DNA of 64,000 nt from Amycolatopsis bartoniae (GCF_014191255.1 NZ_JACHWH010000009.1:62001-126000), one strand, 5' to 3'. Counted from the first letter of the stretch, positions 1 to 8,625 are shown. The notes: a model not told the origin generated them from the letters alone. A program made the numbers and translations.

Positions 1-372
1 CCGGTGGCACGCCGCGCCGACCAGCAGCACGCACGCCAGCGTCTCGGTGCTGCCCGGTTGCGGGGAAAGCCCCTGCCCGGCGGCCAGACTCAGCGCGCTG
101 AGCAGCGTGCCCAGCGCCGACAGCCCGAGCACCCCGCCGGCCAGCGCCGGGATGTGCCCGGGAAACCGCCGCCGCAGCACCGCGAGCACCGCGGCCACCG
201 GGCCGAACCCGGGCGCGAACTGCTGCGCCAGCACGGCGAGCGGTCCCGTGGCGGGCCGTCCCCGCACGAGCAGGACGCTGTCCAGCACGACGAGCACGGC
301 CAGCGCCGACACCTCGGCCAGCACCGGACCGCGCCGTCCGGCCCACTTCGGCCACCACCGCACATCGGGCAT
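1..372 (-). CDS. Membrane sensor, N-terminal part only (probable histidine kinase)
   Basis: An open frame runs from an ATG at 372 to the left edge of the window, so only the first 124 residues are seen. It reads as about four hydrophobic segments (near residues 18-38, 45-65, 72-95 and 105-122) joined by short Arg-rich loops. This layout is common in the N-terminal membrane part of actinobacterial two-component sensor kinases. No kinase motif lies inside the window, so the kinase assignment is inference and another multi-span membrane protein is possible. Third codon positions are strongly G/C, which supports coding. The gene is divergent from the small membrane protein at 561. Confidence 0.5.
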   Translation of the reverse strand, partial: MPDVRWWPKWAGRRGPVLAEVSALAVLVVLDSVLLVRGRPATGPLAVLAQQFAPGFGPVAAVLAVLRRRFPGHIPALAGGVLGLSALGTLLSALSLAAGQGLSPQPGSTETLACVLLVGAACHR

Positions 373-560
373 GCCCCGATTCTGGCGGTTGCGGGGACGG
401 CGCGCCTCCCACCCCAGTCCGATATTCCACTGTCCTTTGTGGTCTGGGACCACGGAACTTCATACCCGGGTACTACTCCGGTCCACCGGAAAGTCTGATG
501 TGCGCTCAGGGACGCCGCCCGTACGTTCGGGACGACCGGCAGACAACTTGGGGAGTTTCC

Positions 561-779
561 GTGACTCATTCGGTACCGCAGCTCGCACTGGCGGCGCTGA
601 TCGTCGCTCTCGTGGCGGCCTGCGTCCTGTTCGTCGTGGGCGCCGTGGTGAGCGTCCTGCGTGCACCGCTCGCCGCGGGCCTGAAGCTCGTCTGGATCGT
701 GCTCGTCTGCGTCGCGCCGTTCCTCGGCAGCCTGCTGTGGTTCGTCATCGGGAAACGGCACGCGTACGCCACCGGCTGA
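561..779 (+). CDS. Small membrane protein, PLDc_N type
   Basis: This is a 72-residue protein with two hydrophobic helices. The first spans about residues 6-28. The second follows a short basic loop and ends in Trp-Phe-Val-Ile-Gly before a Lys/Arg-rich tail. That pattern matches the stand-alone cardiolipin-synthase N-terminal (PLDc_N) family of small actinobacterial membrane proteins, whose function is unknown. I chose the GTG at 561 because GGGGAG lies 6 nt upstream; an upstream in-frame ATG at 498 would add a polar stretch untypical of the family. A hairpin follows the stop at 791-819. Confidence 0.7.
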   Translation: MTHSVPQLALAALIVALVAACVLFVVGAVVSVLRAPLAAGLKLVWIVLVCVAPFLGSLLWFVIGKRHAYATG

Positions 780-790
780 GCACACGGCTG

Positions 791-819
791 TGCCGGCCCC
801 CCGCGAAGGGGAGCCGGCA
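791..819. terminator. Bidirectional hairpin terminator
   Basis: TGCCGGC (791-797) pairs with GCCGGCA (813-819), and the stem continues inward through C-rich and G-rich runs around a short loop. It sits between two convergent small membrane-protein genes and probably ends both transcripts. There is no T-tract, as is usual for actinomycete terminators. Confidence 0.6.
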
Positions 820-837
820 CCAGCAGTGTGCGGGTCG

Positions 838-993
838 TCAGAACCAGTGCGCCCGGCCGCCGACCTTGCGGCCCGTGCCGCCGAGGATCGCCAGCACCGC
901 CCCGATGACCAGGAGCACGATGCCGATGGTCCACAGGATGGAGATGCCGGTCAGCAGACCGACGATGAGAAGGATGACGCCTAGGACGATCAT
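838..993 (-). CDS. Very small membrane protein (DUF6131-like)
   Basis: This 51-residue protein consists almost entirely of two hydrophobic helices (residues 2-14 and 19-38). A glycine-rich turn and a short polar tail ending Gly-Gly-Arg-Ala-His-Trp-Phe follow. The pattern matches a widespread actinobacterial family of hydrophobic small proteins with a conserved Ile-Leu-Trp-Thr-Ile-Gly segment (DUF6131-like, from memory). Function is unknown. The start is the ATG at 993 and a purine-rich stretch lies upstream. A textbook SigB/SigF-type promoter at 1105-1080 directs it, so it is probably a member of the general-stress regulon. Confidence 0.7.
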   Translation of the reverse strand: MIVLGVILLIVGLLTGISILWTIGIVLLVIGAVLAILGGTGRKVGGRAHWF

Positions 994-1295
994 GGGTCAC
1001 TCTTTCTGTAGGGAGGACCGGCCCGGGCTTCGCGGCCCCTGCCGATTCCTGACCTATTTCCGATGGGGACTGCGTAGCGATACCCGCGTTGATGTTGGGG
1101 CAAACCTCGGAAAACCCCATCGCTTCAACAAATGCGCGGCGCCACCGCACGATTGCTCCGGGTAGCCCAATGGCATCACCGGAACGTCGGAACGGGACGA
1201 GAAAAAAGTTCCCCTTCGTACACAAGTCATTCACCCGATACCAGTCAGCGATTTCCCATCTTGTCGACAAATGGTTTCGGAAGAAACGCTCTGCG
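994..1295. other. 302-nt intergenic region
   Basis: No convincing gene is visible on either strand; short open frames here lack coding-like third-position bias and ribosome sites. The part nearest 994 is the 5' leader and SigB-type promoter of the small membrane protein. The 1200-1290 part is clearly AT-richer than the surroundings, and I see no clear terminator for the LysR gene in it. Confidence 0.6.
1080..1105 (-). promoter_or_regulatory. SigB/SigF-type stress promoter
   Basis: On the minus strand GTTT (1105-1102) is followed by a 16-nt spacer and GGGTAT (1085-1080). This matches the Streptomyces SigB consensus (GNNT, 14-16 nt, GGGTAY) and the mycobacterial SigF consensus. Expected initiation is near 1073, giving a leader of about 80 nt before the small membrane-protein gene at 993. 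Confidence 0.75.
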
Positions 1296-2156
1296 TCACC
1301 GGAAGGCGGCGACCATCGTCTCGACGCAGAAGTCGGCGGTGCCGTCGTCGCGCGTGAGTACCACCCCGGTGACGGACAGTGGCGGATCGGTCGGGAGCAC
1401 CCGGATCCGCTCCGAAGACGTGCCCGTGACCTGTTCCGCGGGCAGCACCGCCCAGCTGGCCGGGTCGGAACCGATCTCGACGAGTGCGTCCTCGACGGTG
1501 CCGGTCGGGCGGCCCAACGGGGGATCGGCACCGGCGTTCCGCAGTGCGGTCACCACTGCGTCGTGCAGCGGCGGATCCGCTTCGCGCGGCGGGAGCCGCA
1601 GCGCCGAAGCAGAAAGTTCGGCGAGGGACGCGCTTTCCCGCTCGGCCACCGGATGCCGGGCGGCGACCACGACGTGCAGTGGTTCGGACCACGCGGGCAG
1701 AACCCGCAACCCTTCCGCGCAGCTCATCCCCCGCGCGAGCGCCAGATCCAGGTCGCCTCGCCGCAACGCCTGCAGCCGCTCCGCCACGGGAAGGTCCACC
1801 AGCACCAACTCGAACTCCGGGTGGTGCACTCGCAGGGTGTCGATGGCGCGCCCGAGCCTCGCGGTGAGCCCGCGTGCGGTGCCGATCCGCACTTCCTCCC
1901 GAGGCTGCCGCGCCACGGTCCGCACCCGTTCGGCCGCCGTGAGTGCCTCACGCGCCGCGTCGAGCACCCGCTGCCCGGCTTCGGTCAGGCGGACCGTGCG
2001 TGGAGACCGGTCGAGCAGCCGGACGCCCAGCTCCCGTTCCAGCCGCGCGATCTGCTGGCTGACCGCGGGCTGCACGATGTTCAACCGCTCGGCCGCCCGC
2101 CCGAAGTGCAGCTCCTCGGCCACCGTGACGAAGTACCGCAGGGCCCGTAACTCCAT
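1296..2156 (-). CDS. LysR-family transcriptional regulator
   Basis: This 286-residue LysR-type regulator has the N-terminal winged helix (residues 1-60, with the family signature Ala-Ala-Glu-Arg-Leu-Asn followed by Gln-Pro-Ala-Val-Ser-Gln-Gln-Ile). The rest is a periplasmic-binding-protein-like effector domain from about residue 88 to the end. I chose the ATG at 2156 because GGAGGT sits directly upstream; a GTG four codons earlier overlaps that site. It is divergent from an F420-type oxidoreductase. The gap between them carries a classic ATC-N9-GAT LysR box, so it most likely controls that neighbour and itself. The effector is unknown. Confidence 0.9.
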   Translation of the reverse strand: MELRALRYFVTVAEELHFGRAAERLNIVQPAVSQQIARLERELGVRLLDRSPRTVRLTEAGQRVLDAAREALTAAERVRTVARQPREEVRIGTARGLTARLGRAIDTLRVHHPEFELVLVDLPVAERLQALRRGDLDLALARGMSCAEGLRVLPAWSEPLHVVVAARHPVAERESASLAELSASALRLPPREADPPLHDAVVTALRNAGADPPLGRPTGTVEDALVEIGSDPASWAVLPAEQVTGTSSERIRVLPTDPPLSVTGVVLTRDDGTADFCVETMVAAFR

Positions 2157-2173
2157 CCGCACCTCCACTGCCT

Positions 2174-2200
2174 GCGGTGATCACGATAACTGATCGCTGC
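2174..2200. promoter_or_regulatory. LysR-type operator (ATC-N9-GAT in a 27-bp dyad)
   Basis: A 10-7-10 imperfect inverted repeat (8 of 10 positions paired) is centred on ATCACGATAACTGAT (2180-2194). It fits both ATC-N9-GAT and T-N11-A, the two classical statements of a LysR recognition site. It lies between the divergent LysR gene (start 2156) and the oxidoreductase (start 2252). Confidence 0.65.
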
Positions 2201-2251
2201 ACGGGGAAGTCCGGTCTGGCTCGGCCGCCGGACGCGCGCTGGACTCGGGGC

Positions 2252-3121
2252 ATGGACATCGGACTCCACCTCATCGCCTCGGGCGCCGTCACCGTCGAAC
2301 AGCTCAAGGCGGACGCAGCGGAAGCCGTCCGCTCGGACATCCACAGCCTGTGGACGAACCTGCAGCCCGGCGGCTGGGACCCGCTGACCGTGCTGCCCGC
2401 GCTGCCGGGCGGGCTGCCGGTCGGCACCGCGGTCGTCCCGACGTACCCGCAGCATCCGGTCAACCTGGCGACGCAGACACTGACCGTGCAGGCACTGAGC
2501 GAGGGGCCGCTCACCCTCGGCATCGGTCCCAGCCACGAGAGCGTCATGGCCGGGGAGTACGGGATCCCTTACACCGCACCGGCCCGGCACACCCGCGAGT
2601 ACCTGGAGGTGTTGCGGCCGTTGCTGCGTGGCGAGCACGTCCGGTACTCCGGGGAGTTCTTCACCGTCGACACGGGACTCGCGATCAAAGCGGCGGAACC
2701 GTCGGTACTGGTCGCCGCGCTCGGGCCGCGCATGCTGGAGGTGACCCGCGACCTCGCCGACGGCACCGTCGCGGTGTGGGTGCGGCCGCCGATGGTGGCC
2801 GACTACCTCGTGCCGCGCCTGGGCGACGGTCAGCGGATCGCCGTGGTGGTGATGGTCGCGGTGACGGACGAGCCGGACGAGGTGCGCGAACGGATCGCGC
2901 GGCAGTACGAGTTGATCAACGACCTTCCGCCGTACCGGGCGATGCTGGACCGCGGCGGGCTCGACGGTCCCGCCGACGCACTGGTCGCCGGTCCCGAAGA
3001 CGTTGTGGCACGGGAGATCGCGCGCTTCCGGGACGCGGGCGTGACGGACCTGATCGTTTCGCACGTGGGCGCACCGGAGGACCGGGCGCGGACGCTGGAC
3101 GTGGTCACGTCCGCGATCTGA
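2252..3121 (+). CDS. LLM-class F420-dependent oxidoreductase
   Basis: This is a 289-residue luciferase-like (TIM-barrel) oxidoreductase. It starts with the family pattern Met-Asp-Ile-Gly-Leu-His-Leu, has a conserved Gly-Ile-Gly-Pro-Ser-His segment near residue 90, and ends in a segment resembling known F420-binding LLM proteins. Such enzymes use reduced F420 or FMN to reduce or oxidise small organic substrates; the substrate cannot be read from the sequence. The ATG at 2252 matches the family N-terminus; earlier in-frame starts would add an untypical extension running into the LysR operator. Divergent LysR control is likely. Confidence 0.85.
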   Translation: MDIGLHLIASGAVTVEQLKADAAEAVRSDIHSLWTNLQPGGWDPLTVLPALPGGLPVGTAVVPTYPQHPVNLATQTLTVQALSEGPLTLGIGPSHESVMAGEYGIPYTAPARHTREYLEVLRPLLRGEHVRYSGEFFTVDTGLAIKAAEPSVLVAALGPRMLEVTRDLADGTVAVWVRPPMVADYLVPRLGDGQRIAVVVMVAVTDEPDEVRERIARQYELINDLPPYRAMLDRGGLDGPADALVAGPEDVVAREIARFRDAGVTDLIVSHVGAPEDRARTLDVVTSAI

Positions 3122-3130
3122 GACCCCTAT

Positions 3131-3159
3131 TTCGCATCCTGGGAAGCGGAATCTAGGGT
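3131..3159 (+). promoter_or_regulatory. Leaderless housekeeping promoter of leuB
   Basis: TTCGCA (3131-3136), a 17-nt spacer and TAGGGT (3154-3159) form a sigma-70-like promoter. The -10 ends 6 nt before the ATG at 3166, so transcription should begin at the start codon itself. There is no ribosome-binding site, which agrees with a leaderless transcript. Confidence 0.5.
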
Positions 3160-3165
3160 GACGCC

Positions 3166-4185
3166 ATGAAACTCGGTGTGATTCCTGGTGACGGCATCGG
3201 TGTCGAAGTGACCGCGGAGGCGCTGCGCGTGCTCGACGTGGTGGTGCCCGGCGTGGAGAAGGTCGAATACGACCTCGGCGCGGCGCGCTACCGGCGCACG
3301 GGCGAGATCCTGCCGGACTCGGTCCTGCACGAGGTCCGCGGGCACGACGCGATCCTGCTCGGCGCGATCGGCGACCCGTCGGTGCCGCCGGGCGTGCTGG
3401 AGCGGGATCTGTTGCTGCGGCTGCGGTTCGAGCTGGACCACTACGTGAACCTGCGTCCGGCGAAGCTGTATCCGGGCGTGCGGACCCCGCTGACAGGTGA
3501 GCCCGAGATCGACTTCGTCGTGTACCGGGAAGGCACCGAAGGCCCGTACACCGGCAACGGCGGCGTGCTGCGCCGGGGCACGCCGAACGAGGTGGCGACG
3601 GAGGTCAGCGTGAACACGGCCTTCGGCGTGGAACGGGTGGTGCGGGCGGCGTTCGAGCGGGCGCGGTCCCGGCCCCGGAAGCGGTTGACGCTGGTGCACA
3701 AGACGAACGTGCTCAGGCACGCGGGCGGGGTGTGGCAGCGGATCGTCAACGAGGTCGCGGCGGAGTTCCCCGACGTGACGGTGGACTACAACCACGTGGA
3801 CGCGGTGATGATCCACCTGGTGACGCACCCCGAGCGGTACGACGTGATCGTCACGGACAACCTCTTCGGCGACATCGTCACCGACCTGGCGGGCGCCATC
3901 TGCGGCGGGATCGGCCTCGCGGCGAGCGCGAACGTCAACCCGGAGCGGCTGTTCCCGTCGATGTTCGAGCCGGTGCACGGTTCCGCGCCCGACATCGCGG
4001 GCCAGGACAAGGCCGACCCGACGGCCGCGGTGCTGTCGGTGGCGCTGCTGCTGGAGCACCTGGGAGAAACGGCCGCCGCGGCGCGCATCGAAGCCGCCGT
4101 GCGGGCCGACCTGGCCGCCCGCGACCCGGAAAACCCTGGTGGCACAAGGGAAATCGGCGAACGCCTGGCAACGGCCGTCGCATGA
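3166..4185 (+). CDS. leuB: 3-isopropylmalate dehydrogenase
   Basis: This 339-residue enzyme oxidises and decarboxylates (2R,3S)-3-isopropylmalate with NAD+ in leucine biosynthesis. The N-terminal Ile-Pro-Gly-Asp-Gly-Ile-Gly is followed by the metal/substrate region [10 protein letters not shown] (about residue 228) and the NAD-binding [11 protein letters not shown] near residue 272. Length is normal for the short actinobacterial LeuB. It stands alone, away from leuCD, and shows no leader-peptide attenuator. A leaderless promoter precedes it and a long palindromic terminator follows. Confidence 0.93.
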   Translation: MKLGVIPGDGIGVEVTAEALRVLDVVVPGVEKVEYDLGAARYRRTGEILPDSVLHEVRGHDAILLGAIGDPSVPPGVLERDLLLRLRFELDHYVNLRPAKLYPGVRTPLTGEPEIDFVVYREGTEGPYTGNGGVLRRGTPNEVATEVSVNTAFGVERVVRAAFERARSRPRKRLTLVHKTNVLRHAGGVWQRIVNEVAAEFPDVTVDYNHVDAVMIHLVTHPERYDVIVTDNLFGDIVTDLAGAICGGIGLAASANVNPERLFPSMFEPVHGSAPDIAGQDKADPTAAVLSVALLLEHLGETAAAARIEAAVRADLAARDPENPGGTREIGERLATAVA

Positions 4186-4189
4186 GGAC

Positions 4190-4225
4190 CCGGTGTGGCG
4201 TGCCCGCGCGGGCACGCCACACCGG
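4190..4225. terminator. Perfect 36-bp palindrome, bidirectional terminator
   Basis: The 18 bases 4190-4207 are the exact reverse complement of 4208-4225. The palindrome sits between the convergent leuB and old-yellow-enzyme genes and most likely stops both transcripts. It has no unpaired loop on paper; about four central bases would form the loop. Confidence 0.75.
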
Positions 4226-4233
4226 CTCAGCCG

Positions 4234-5301
4234 TCAATGCCAGGACTTGGCCCGCGCGTACTGGTCCGGCCAGCGGACGCCGGCGCCCAGGGCGTGCGCC
4301 GCGCGCAGCGGCCAGTGCGGGTCGCGCAGCAGGGCGCGGCCCAGGAACACCGCGTCGGCCGCGCCCGAGGCCACGACCTTCTCCGCGTGCTCCGGCTCGG
4401 TGATCATGCCCACCGCCGCGGCGGGCAGGCCCGCCTCCGCGCGGATGCGGTCCGCGAACGGCACCTGGTAGCCCGGCCCGACGGGAATGGAAGCCTTGGG
4501 CACGTTGCCGCCCGTGGAGGCGTCGATCAGGTCCACCCCGCGCTCGCGGAGCAGCTTCGCGAGCAGCACCGAGTCCTCGACGGTCCAGCCGCCGTCGACC
4601 CAGTCCGTCGCCGACAGCCGGGCGAACAGCGGCACCGCGTCGCCGACCTCGGCCCGCACCGCGTCCGTGATCTCCAGCGCCAGCCGGGCACGCCCCTCGA
4701 AGTCGCCGCCGTAGCGGTCCTCGCGGGCGTTCGACAGCGGCGACAGGAACTGGTGCACCAGATATCCGTGCGCGAAGTGCAGCTCCAGCACGTCGAACCC
4801 GGCGCCGACCGCACGCCGCGCGGCCGCCGCGAACTGGCCCGGGATCTCGGCGACCTCCTCGGTGCTCAGCGCGTGCGGCGCGACGTACTCGCCGAAAGCC
4901 TCCGCCGTGGGCCCGACGGGCGTCCAGCCACCCTCCTCGGGTGGCACGCTGCCGGTCCCCTCCCAGGGCCGCCGGCTCGAACCCTTCCGCCCGGCGTGGG
5001 CGAGCTGGATCCCCGTCACCGCGCCCTGTTCGTGCATGAACCGGGTGATGCGGCGCCAGGCGTCCGCTTGCTCGCCGGTCCAGATGCCGGTGTCCTGGGG
5101 GCTGATCCGGCCGACCGCGCTGACCGCGGTGGCCTCCGTCATCACCAGCCCGGCGCCACCGACGGCGAACTGCCCGAGGTGCACCAGGTGCCAGTCGCCG
5201 GGCAGCCCGTCGGTCGCCGAGTACTGGCACATCGGCGACACCCACACGCGGTTGGGCACGGTGACGGCGCGGACACTGAATGGCTCGAACAGGTAACTCA
5301 C
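4234..5301 (-). CDS. Old-yellow-enzyme-family NADH:flavin oxidoreductase (YqjM-like)
   Basis: This is an FMN-dependent TIM-barrel ene-reductase of about 355 residues. Visible family marks are Val-Ser-Pro-Met-Cys-Gln-Tyr near the N-terminus (Cys of the YqjM class), His-Ala-Gly-Arg-Lys about residue 105, the His-x-Ala-His-Gly-Tyr-Leu segment and the C-terminal Gly-Arg-Ala-Leu-Leu. It should reduce activated C=C bonds of enals, enones or xenobiotics using NAD(P)H. The GTG at 5301 gives the usual short N-terminus; TTG or upstream GTG starts would lengthen it by up to 19 residues. The gene is convergent with leuB. Confidence 0.88.
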   Translation of the reverse strand: MSYLFEPFSVRAVTVPNRVWVSPMCQYSATDGLPGDWHLVHLGQFAVGGAGLVMTEATAVSAVGRISPQDTGIWTGEQADAWRRITRFMHEQGAVTGIQLAHAGRKGSSRRPWEGTGSVPPEEGGWTPVGPTAEAFGEYVAPHALSTEEVAEIPGQFAAAARRAVGAGFDVLELHFAHGYLVHQFLSPLSNAREDRYGGDFEGRARLALEITDAVRAEVGDAVPLFARLSATDWVDGGWTVEDSVLLAKLLRERGVDLIDASTGGNVPKASIPVGPGYQVPFADRIRAEAGLPAAAVGMITEPEHAEKVVASGAADAVFLGRALLRDPHWPLRAAHALGAGVRWPDQYARAKSWH

Positions 5302-5441
5302 GTGTCGGGTCAACGCACCACCGCGGCGCGGGCTTCCCCGCCGTGGCCCGTTCCACACGATCCGGGCGCCTGGGCCCGCATCCGTGCAGGTCAGGGCCGG
5401 TGCGACCGGTTTTGTCGGACCCCCTCGCTAGCGTGCTGCTC

Positions 5442-6518
5442 GTGGACCTCACCGCCCCTGCCGCCGTCCTGGCGAACGCGACCACCGAGGCGACCCGGCT
5501 CCTGCCCGGGCCCGCGCTCGGTGGTGTCCTGCTGACCGCCACCGGTGACGGGCTGGCGCTCGCCGTCACCGACCGGGAACACGGGCTCCGGCTGTCCCGT
5601 GCCGCCCTGGTGCACGAGGACGGCGAGGTGCTGGTGGCGCTCCGGCCACTCGCGGAAACCGTGCGGGCACTGGACGCCGGGCAGGTGCGGCTCACCGTCG
5701 AGGGCAGCAGGCTGGCGCTGCGCGCACCCGGAGCGCGCTTCGGCTTGCCGCTGCTGGACAGGGAGCTCCACCCCGGCGTGCCGGAGCCGCCACCGGCGGC
5801 GGGTTCGGTGCCCGGGAGCGCTCTGCGTGCCGCGGTCGAAGCCGTGGCCAGCGCGGCTTCCCGGGAGGACGCGCTGCCGATCTTCACCGGCCTCCGGCTG
5901 TGGACCGGCGACGGCACGCTGACGTTGCTGGCCACCGACCGGTACCGGATGGCGATGGCGACGCTGGCGTGGTCCGGGGAGCGGCTGGACCTCCTCGCAC
6001 CGGCGGGCGTGCTGTCCGGGCTCGCGCGGCGGCTGGGCGAGGGGCCGGTCGCGCTGGGCGCGGATTCCGACCGGCTCGGGCTGCGGTGGGACCGGGACTG
6101 GCTCGGGACGGCGCTGCTGGCCGTTCCGTTCCCGGACGAGCGGGCGCGGCAGCTGATGCGGGTCGAGCCGTCGGGCGTGGTCGAGCTGGAGGCCGACGCC
6201 CTCGCGGCCGCTGTGCGCCGTGCCACTCCGTTCGCGGGTCCGCGCGGCACGGTCACCCTCAGCGCGTGGGACGGGGAGCTGCGCGTGCACAGCAGCGACC
6301 CGCACGGCGGGGAGTCGGAGCAGTCCGTCAAGGCGAGCGTGTCCGGCGCCCACGGCGGCTTCGTCTACCAGGCGCGCTACCTGCTCGACGCACTGCGCCC
6401 GTTCGGCGGCGGGTCCGTGCGGATCGAGCAGCAGGAGGGGCTGCGGCCGACGGTGTTCACCGGCGGTCCCGGGGAGGGGGTGACGCTGACGTACCTCGTC
6501 GTCCCGATGCGGGCCTGA
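5442..6518 (+). CDS. DnaN-like sliding clamp paralog (DNA polymerase III beta family)
   Basis: This protein of about 358 residues has the three-fold clamp architecture. The best-conserved part is the central domain (Ile-Phe-Thr-Gly-Leu followed by Thr-Asp-Arg-Tyr-Arg-Met-Ala near residue 165), and the C-terminus ends Tyr-Leu-Val-Val-Pro-Met-Arg, like the clamp tail. No dnaA, recF or gyr gene is nearby, so this is a paralog and not the essential dnaN. It may serve a specialised polymerase or be a divergent, non-replicative clamp. GTG 5442 is chosen because a TAGCGT -10 element (5429-5434) ends 7 nt upstream, a leaderless arrangement seen elsewhere in the window; GTG 5433 is the alternative. 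Confidence 0.8.
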   Translation: MDLTAPAAVLANATTEATRLLPGPALGGVLLTATGDGLALAVTDREHGLRLSRAALVHEDGEVLVALRPLAETVRALDAGQVRLTVEGSRLALRAPGARFGLPLLDRELHPGVPEPPPAAGSVPGSALRAAVEAVASAASREDALPIFTGLRLWTGDGTLTLLATDRYRMAMATLAWSGERLDLLAPAGVLSGLARRLGEGPVALGADSDRLGLRWDRDWLGTALLAVPFPDERARQLMRVEPSGVVELEADALAAAVRRATPFAGPRGTVTLSAWDGELRVHSSDPHGGESEQSVKASVSGAHGGFVYQARYLLDALRPFGGGSVRIEQQEGLRPTVFTGGPGEGVTLTYLVVPMRA

Positions 6519-6575
6519 CGCCGGGGCTCCGGCCGGGTTACTACCCTGGCTGGAGATCGACGTGAGGAGCAGGGG

Positions 6576-7820
6576 ATGGGTGTCGAGGCCGCCGCGGTGG
6601 ACGCGGCGTACGAGCGGCTCCGCGAGGTGGTGGCGCAGACTCCGCTGCAACCCCACCAGCGGTTGTCCGCGCGCACGGGGGCCGAGGTGTGGCTCAAGCG
6701 CGAGGACCTGCAGGTGGTCCGCTCGTACAAGCTGCGCGGCGCCTACAACCTGCTCGCCCAGCTCGACCGGGAGCAGCGCGACCGCACGGTGGTGTGCGCG
6801 AGCGCGGGCAACCACGCCCAGGGTGTCGCGTTCGCGTGCCGGGCGCTGGACCTGCGCGCGCAGATCTTCCTGCCCCGCACCACGCCACGGCAGAAGCGCG
6901 CCCGGATCTCGCTGCTTGGCGGCGACCGGGTGGAGACCATCGTCGGCGGCGACACCTACGACGCTGCCTTCGCCGCGGCCCGTGAACAGGCCGAGCGCAC
7001 GGGTGCCCTGATGGTGCCCGCGTTCGACCACCCCGAAATCATCGCAGGGCAGGGCACGGTCGCGCGGGAGATCGTCGAGCAGCTCGGCCGCGCGCCCGAT
7101 GTGGTGGTCGTGCCGGTCGGCGGTGGCGGGCTGATCGCCGGGATCACCACGTGGCTGGCCAAGCACCACCCCGCGACGCGGGTGGTGGGCGTCGAGCCCG
7201 CGGGCGCGGCGAGCATGGCGGCCGCGGTCGCCGCCGGGGGGCCGGTGGAGCTGGCGCAGCTGGACGGGTTCGTGGACGGTGCCGCGGTCCGCAAGGTCGG
7301 CGCGCACACCTACGGGGTGCTCGAAGGGCGTCCGGTCGACCTGCGCGAGGTCGACCCGGGTGTGCTGTGCGAGGAGATGCTGGAGCTGTTCGACGTGGAC
7401 GGCGTGATCGCCGAGCCCGCCGGCGCGCTCGCCCCCGCGGCGCTGCGCGCGGAAGGTCTGGTGCGGCCGGGCGAAACGGTGGTCGCCGTCGTGTCGGGTG
7501 GCAACCACGACGTGAGCCGCTACGCCGAGGTGATGGAGCGCGCGCTGGTTTCGCGCGGGGTGAAGCACTACTTCCTCGTCGAGTTCCCGCAGGAGCCGGG
7601 TGCGCTGCGCCGGTTCCTCGACGAGGTCCTCGGCCCGGACGACGACATCACGCTCTTCGAGTACGTCAAGCGCACCAACCGCGAGTTCGGTCCCGCGCTC
7701 GTCGGCATCGAGCTCGGCTCGCCCGCCGACCTGGCGCCGTTGCTCGCCCGGCTCGACGCTTCGCCGATCACCGCGCAGAAACTGGCTCCGGGAGATCCGG
7801 TTTTCCGGTTCCTCGTCTGA
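6576..7820 (+). CDS. ilvA: Threonine ammonia-lyase (threonine deaminase)
   Basis: This 414-residue PLP enzyme converts threonine to 2-oxobutanoate, the first step of isoleucine synthesis. The PLP lysine is in Ser-Tyr-Lys-Leu-Arg-Gly-Ala (about residue 52). Ser-Ala-Gly-Asn-His-Ala-Gln and the glycine loop Val-Gly-Gly-Gly-Gly-Leu bind the cofactor. The C-terminal 90 residues form a single ACT-like regulatory domain, as in the Corynebacterium enzyme, so isoleucine feedback is likely. It lies 57 nt after the clamp paralog; GTGAGGAG upstream of the ATG gives a good ribosome site. No attenuator is visible. Confidence 0.92.
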   Translation: MGVEAAAVDAAYERLREVVAQTPLQPHQRLSARTGAEVWLKREDLQVVRSYKLRGAYNLLAQLDREQRDRTVVCASAGNHAQGVAFACRALDLRAQIFLPRTTPRQKRARISLLGGDRVETIVGGDTYDAAFAAAREQAERTGALMVPAFDHPEIIAGQGTVAREIVEQLGRAPDVVVVPVGGGGLIAGITTWLAKHHPATRVVGVEPAGAASMAAAVAAGGPVELAQLDGFVDGAAVRKVGAHTYGVLEGRPVDLREVDPGVLCEEMLELFDVDGVIAEPAGALAPAALRAEGLVRPGETVVAVVSGGNHDVSRYAEVMERALVSRGVKHYFLVEFPQEPGALRRFLDEVLGPDDDITLFEYVKRTNREFGPALVGIELGSPADLAPLLARLDASPITAQKLAPGDPVFRFLV

Positions 7821-7888
7821 GGCGTGCAACCCGGATCACCCAGGCGGCGTCTGTGGGGCACGATCCTCCACGAACGAAGGAGCCTGGG

Positions 7889-8605
7889 GTGAGACCTTCT
7901 CGTATCGCGGCCGGTTGTGCCGCCGCTGTCGCACTGGCCGCCGTGCCGGGGGTGGCGGCAGCCGCCGCGCCCGCGCCGGTGGCTTACGCCGTCACCACCG
8001 CCTATTCGGTGCCCGGCCTGTCCGGAACCGACTACGACACGGCCGCGCACCTGTACCGGTCCCCGGCCGGGCCCGGGACCGCGGGTGTGCGGCCGGGCAC
8101 GCCGGAGTCGGTGGAAGACACCAGTCGACCGCGACGCTGAGCGACGATGGTTCGCCCAGCGCAACCGTGCGCGCGGACTACCTGCTGGAGTCGCAGAACA
8201 CCTTGTCCCACAACGATCTGCAGCTCGCGTGGCTGTACCTCGACGACGCGGAGCGCACCGCGGACTGCGCCACGGCGACGGCCCACCGCGAGCGCGGCCC
8301 GGTTGTGGGCACGGCAACCCGACCGCGCGCTCACGCAGGTCGCGGTCCCGGCGGCCGGTGCGGCGTACACGGTGCAGGGAGTTCCGTTGCGACTGCCGGA
8401 AAACACGATCGAGAACCAGTACCTGCCGCAGTACGCCGACATCACGGTGCGTCCCGTGTCCAGCCCGGCGGACCTCGTCGGTGCACGCGGGGCGGCCGGT
8501 GCGGGCTGGCGGGTGGACGTGAACAGCTACACCCTCGCCGGCGACCAGCACCAGAACGAGTTCCACGCAGTGCTGATCCTCGGCGGCGCGGCCTGCCGGG
8601 CGTAG
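7889..8605 (+). pseudogene. Secreted protein gene with two compensating frameshifts
   Basis: A GTG at 7889 preceded by AAGGAG begins a signal-peptide-like protein (Ala-rich, cleavage expected near residue 26). The reading continues sensibly to about 8120, where this frame meets a stop at 8138. Coding-like sequence then continues in the frame one base back (about 8122-8300, reading Ser-Ala-Thr-Val-Arg-Ala-Asp-Tyr-Leu-Leu-Glu), and returns to the first frame from about 8310 to the TAG at 8605. Repairing both shifts gives one secreted protein of about 238 residues that I do not recognise. Either the gene is decaying or the assembly carries two indels. Confidence 0.6.
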
Positions 8606-8625
8606 CCGCCGACCGAACGGGGAAG

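Noticed and set aside
468..473. GGGTAC as a further SigB -10
   Set aside because: No GNNT element lies 14-16 nt upstream on the plus strand, and the reverse reading (GGGTAT) also lacks one.
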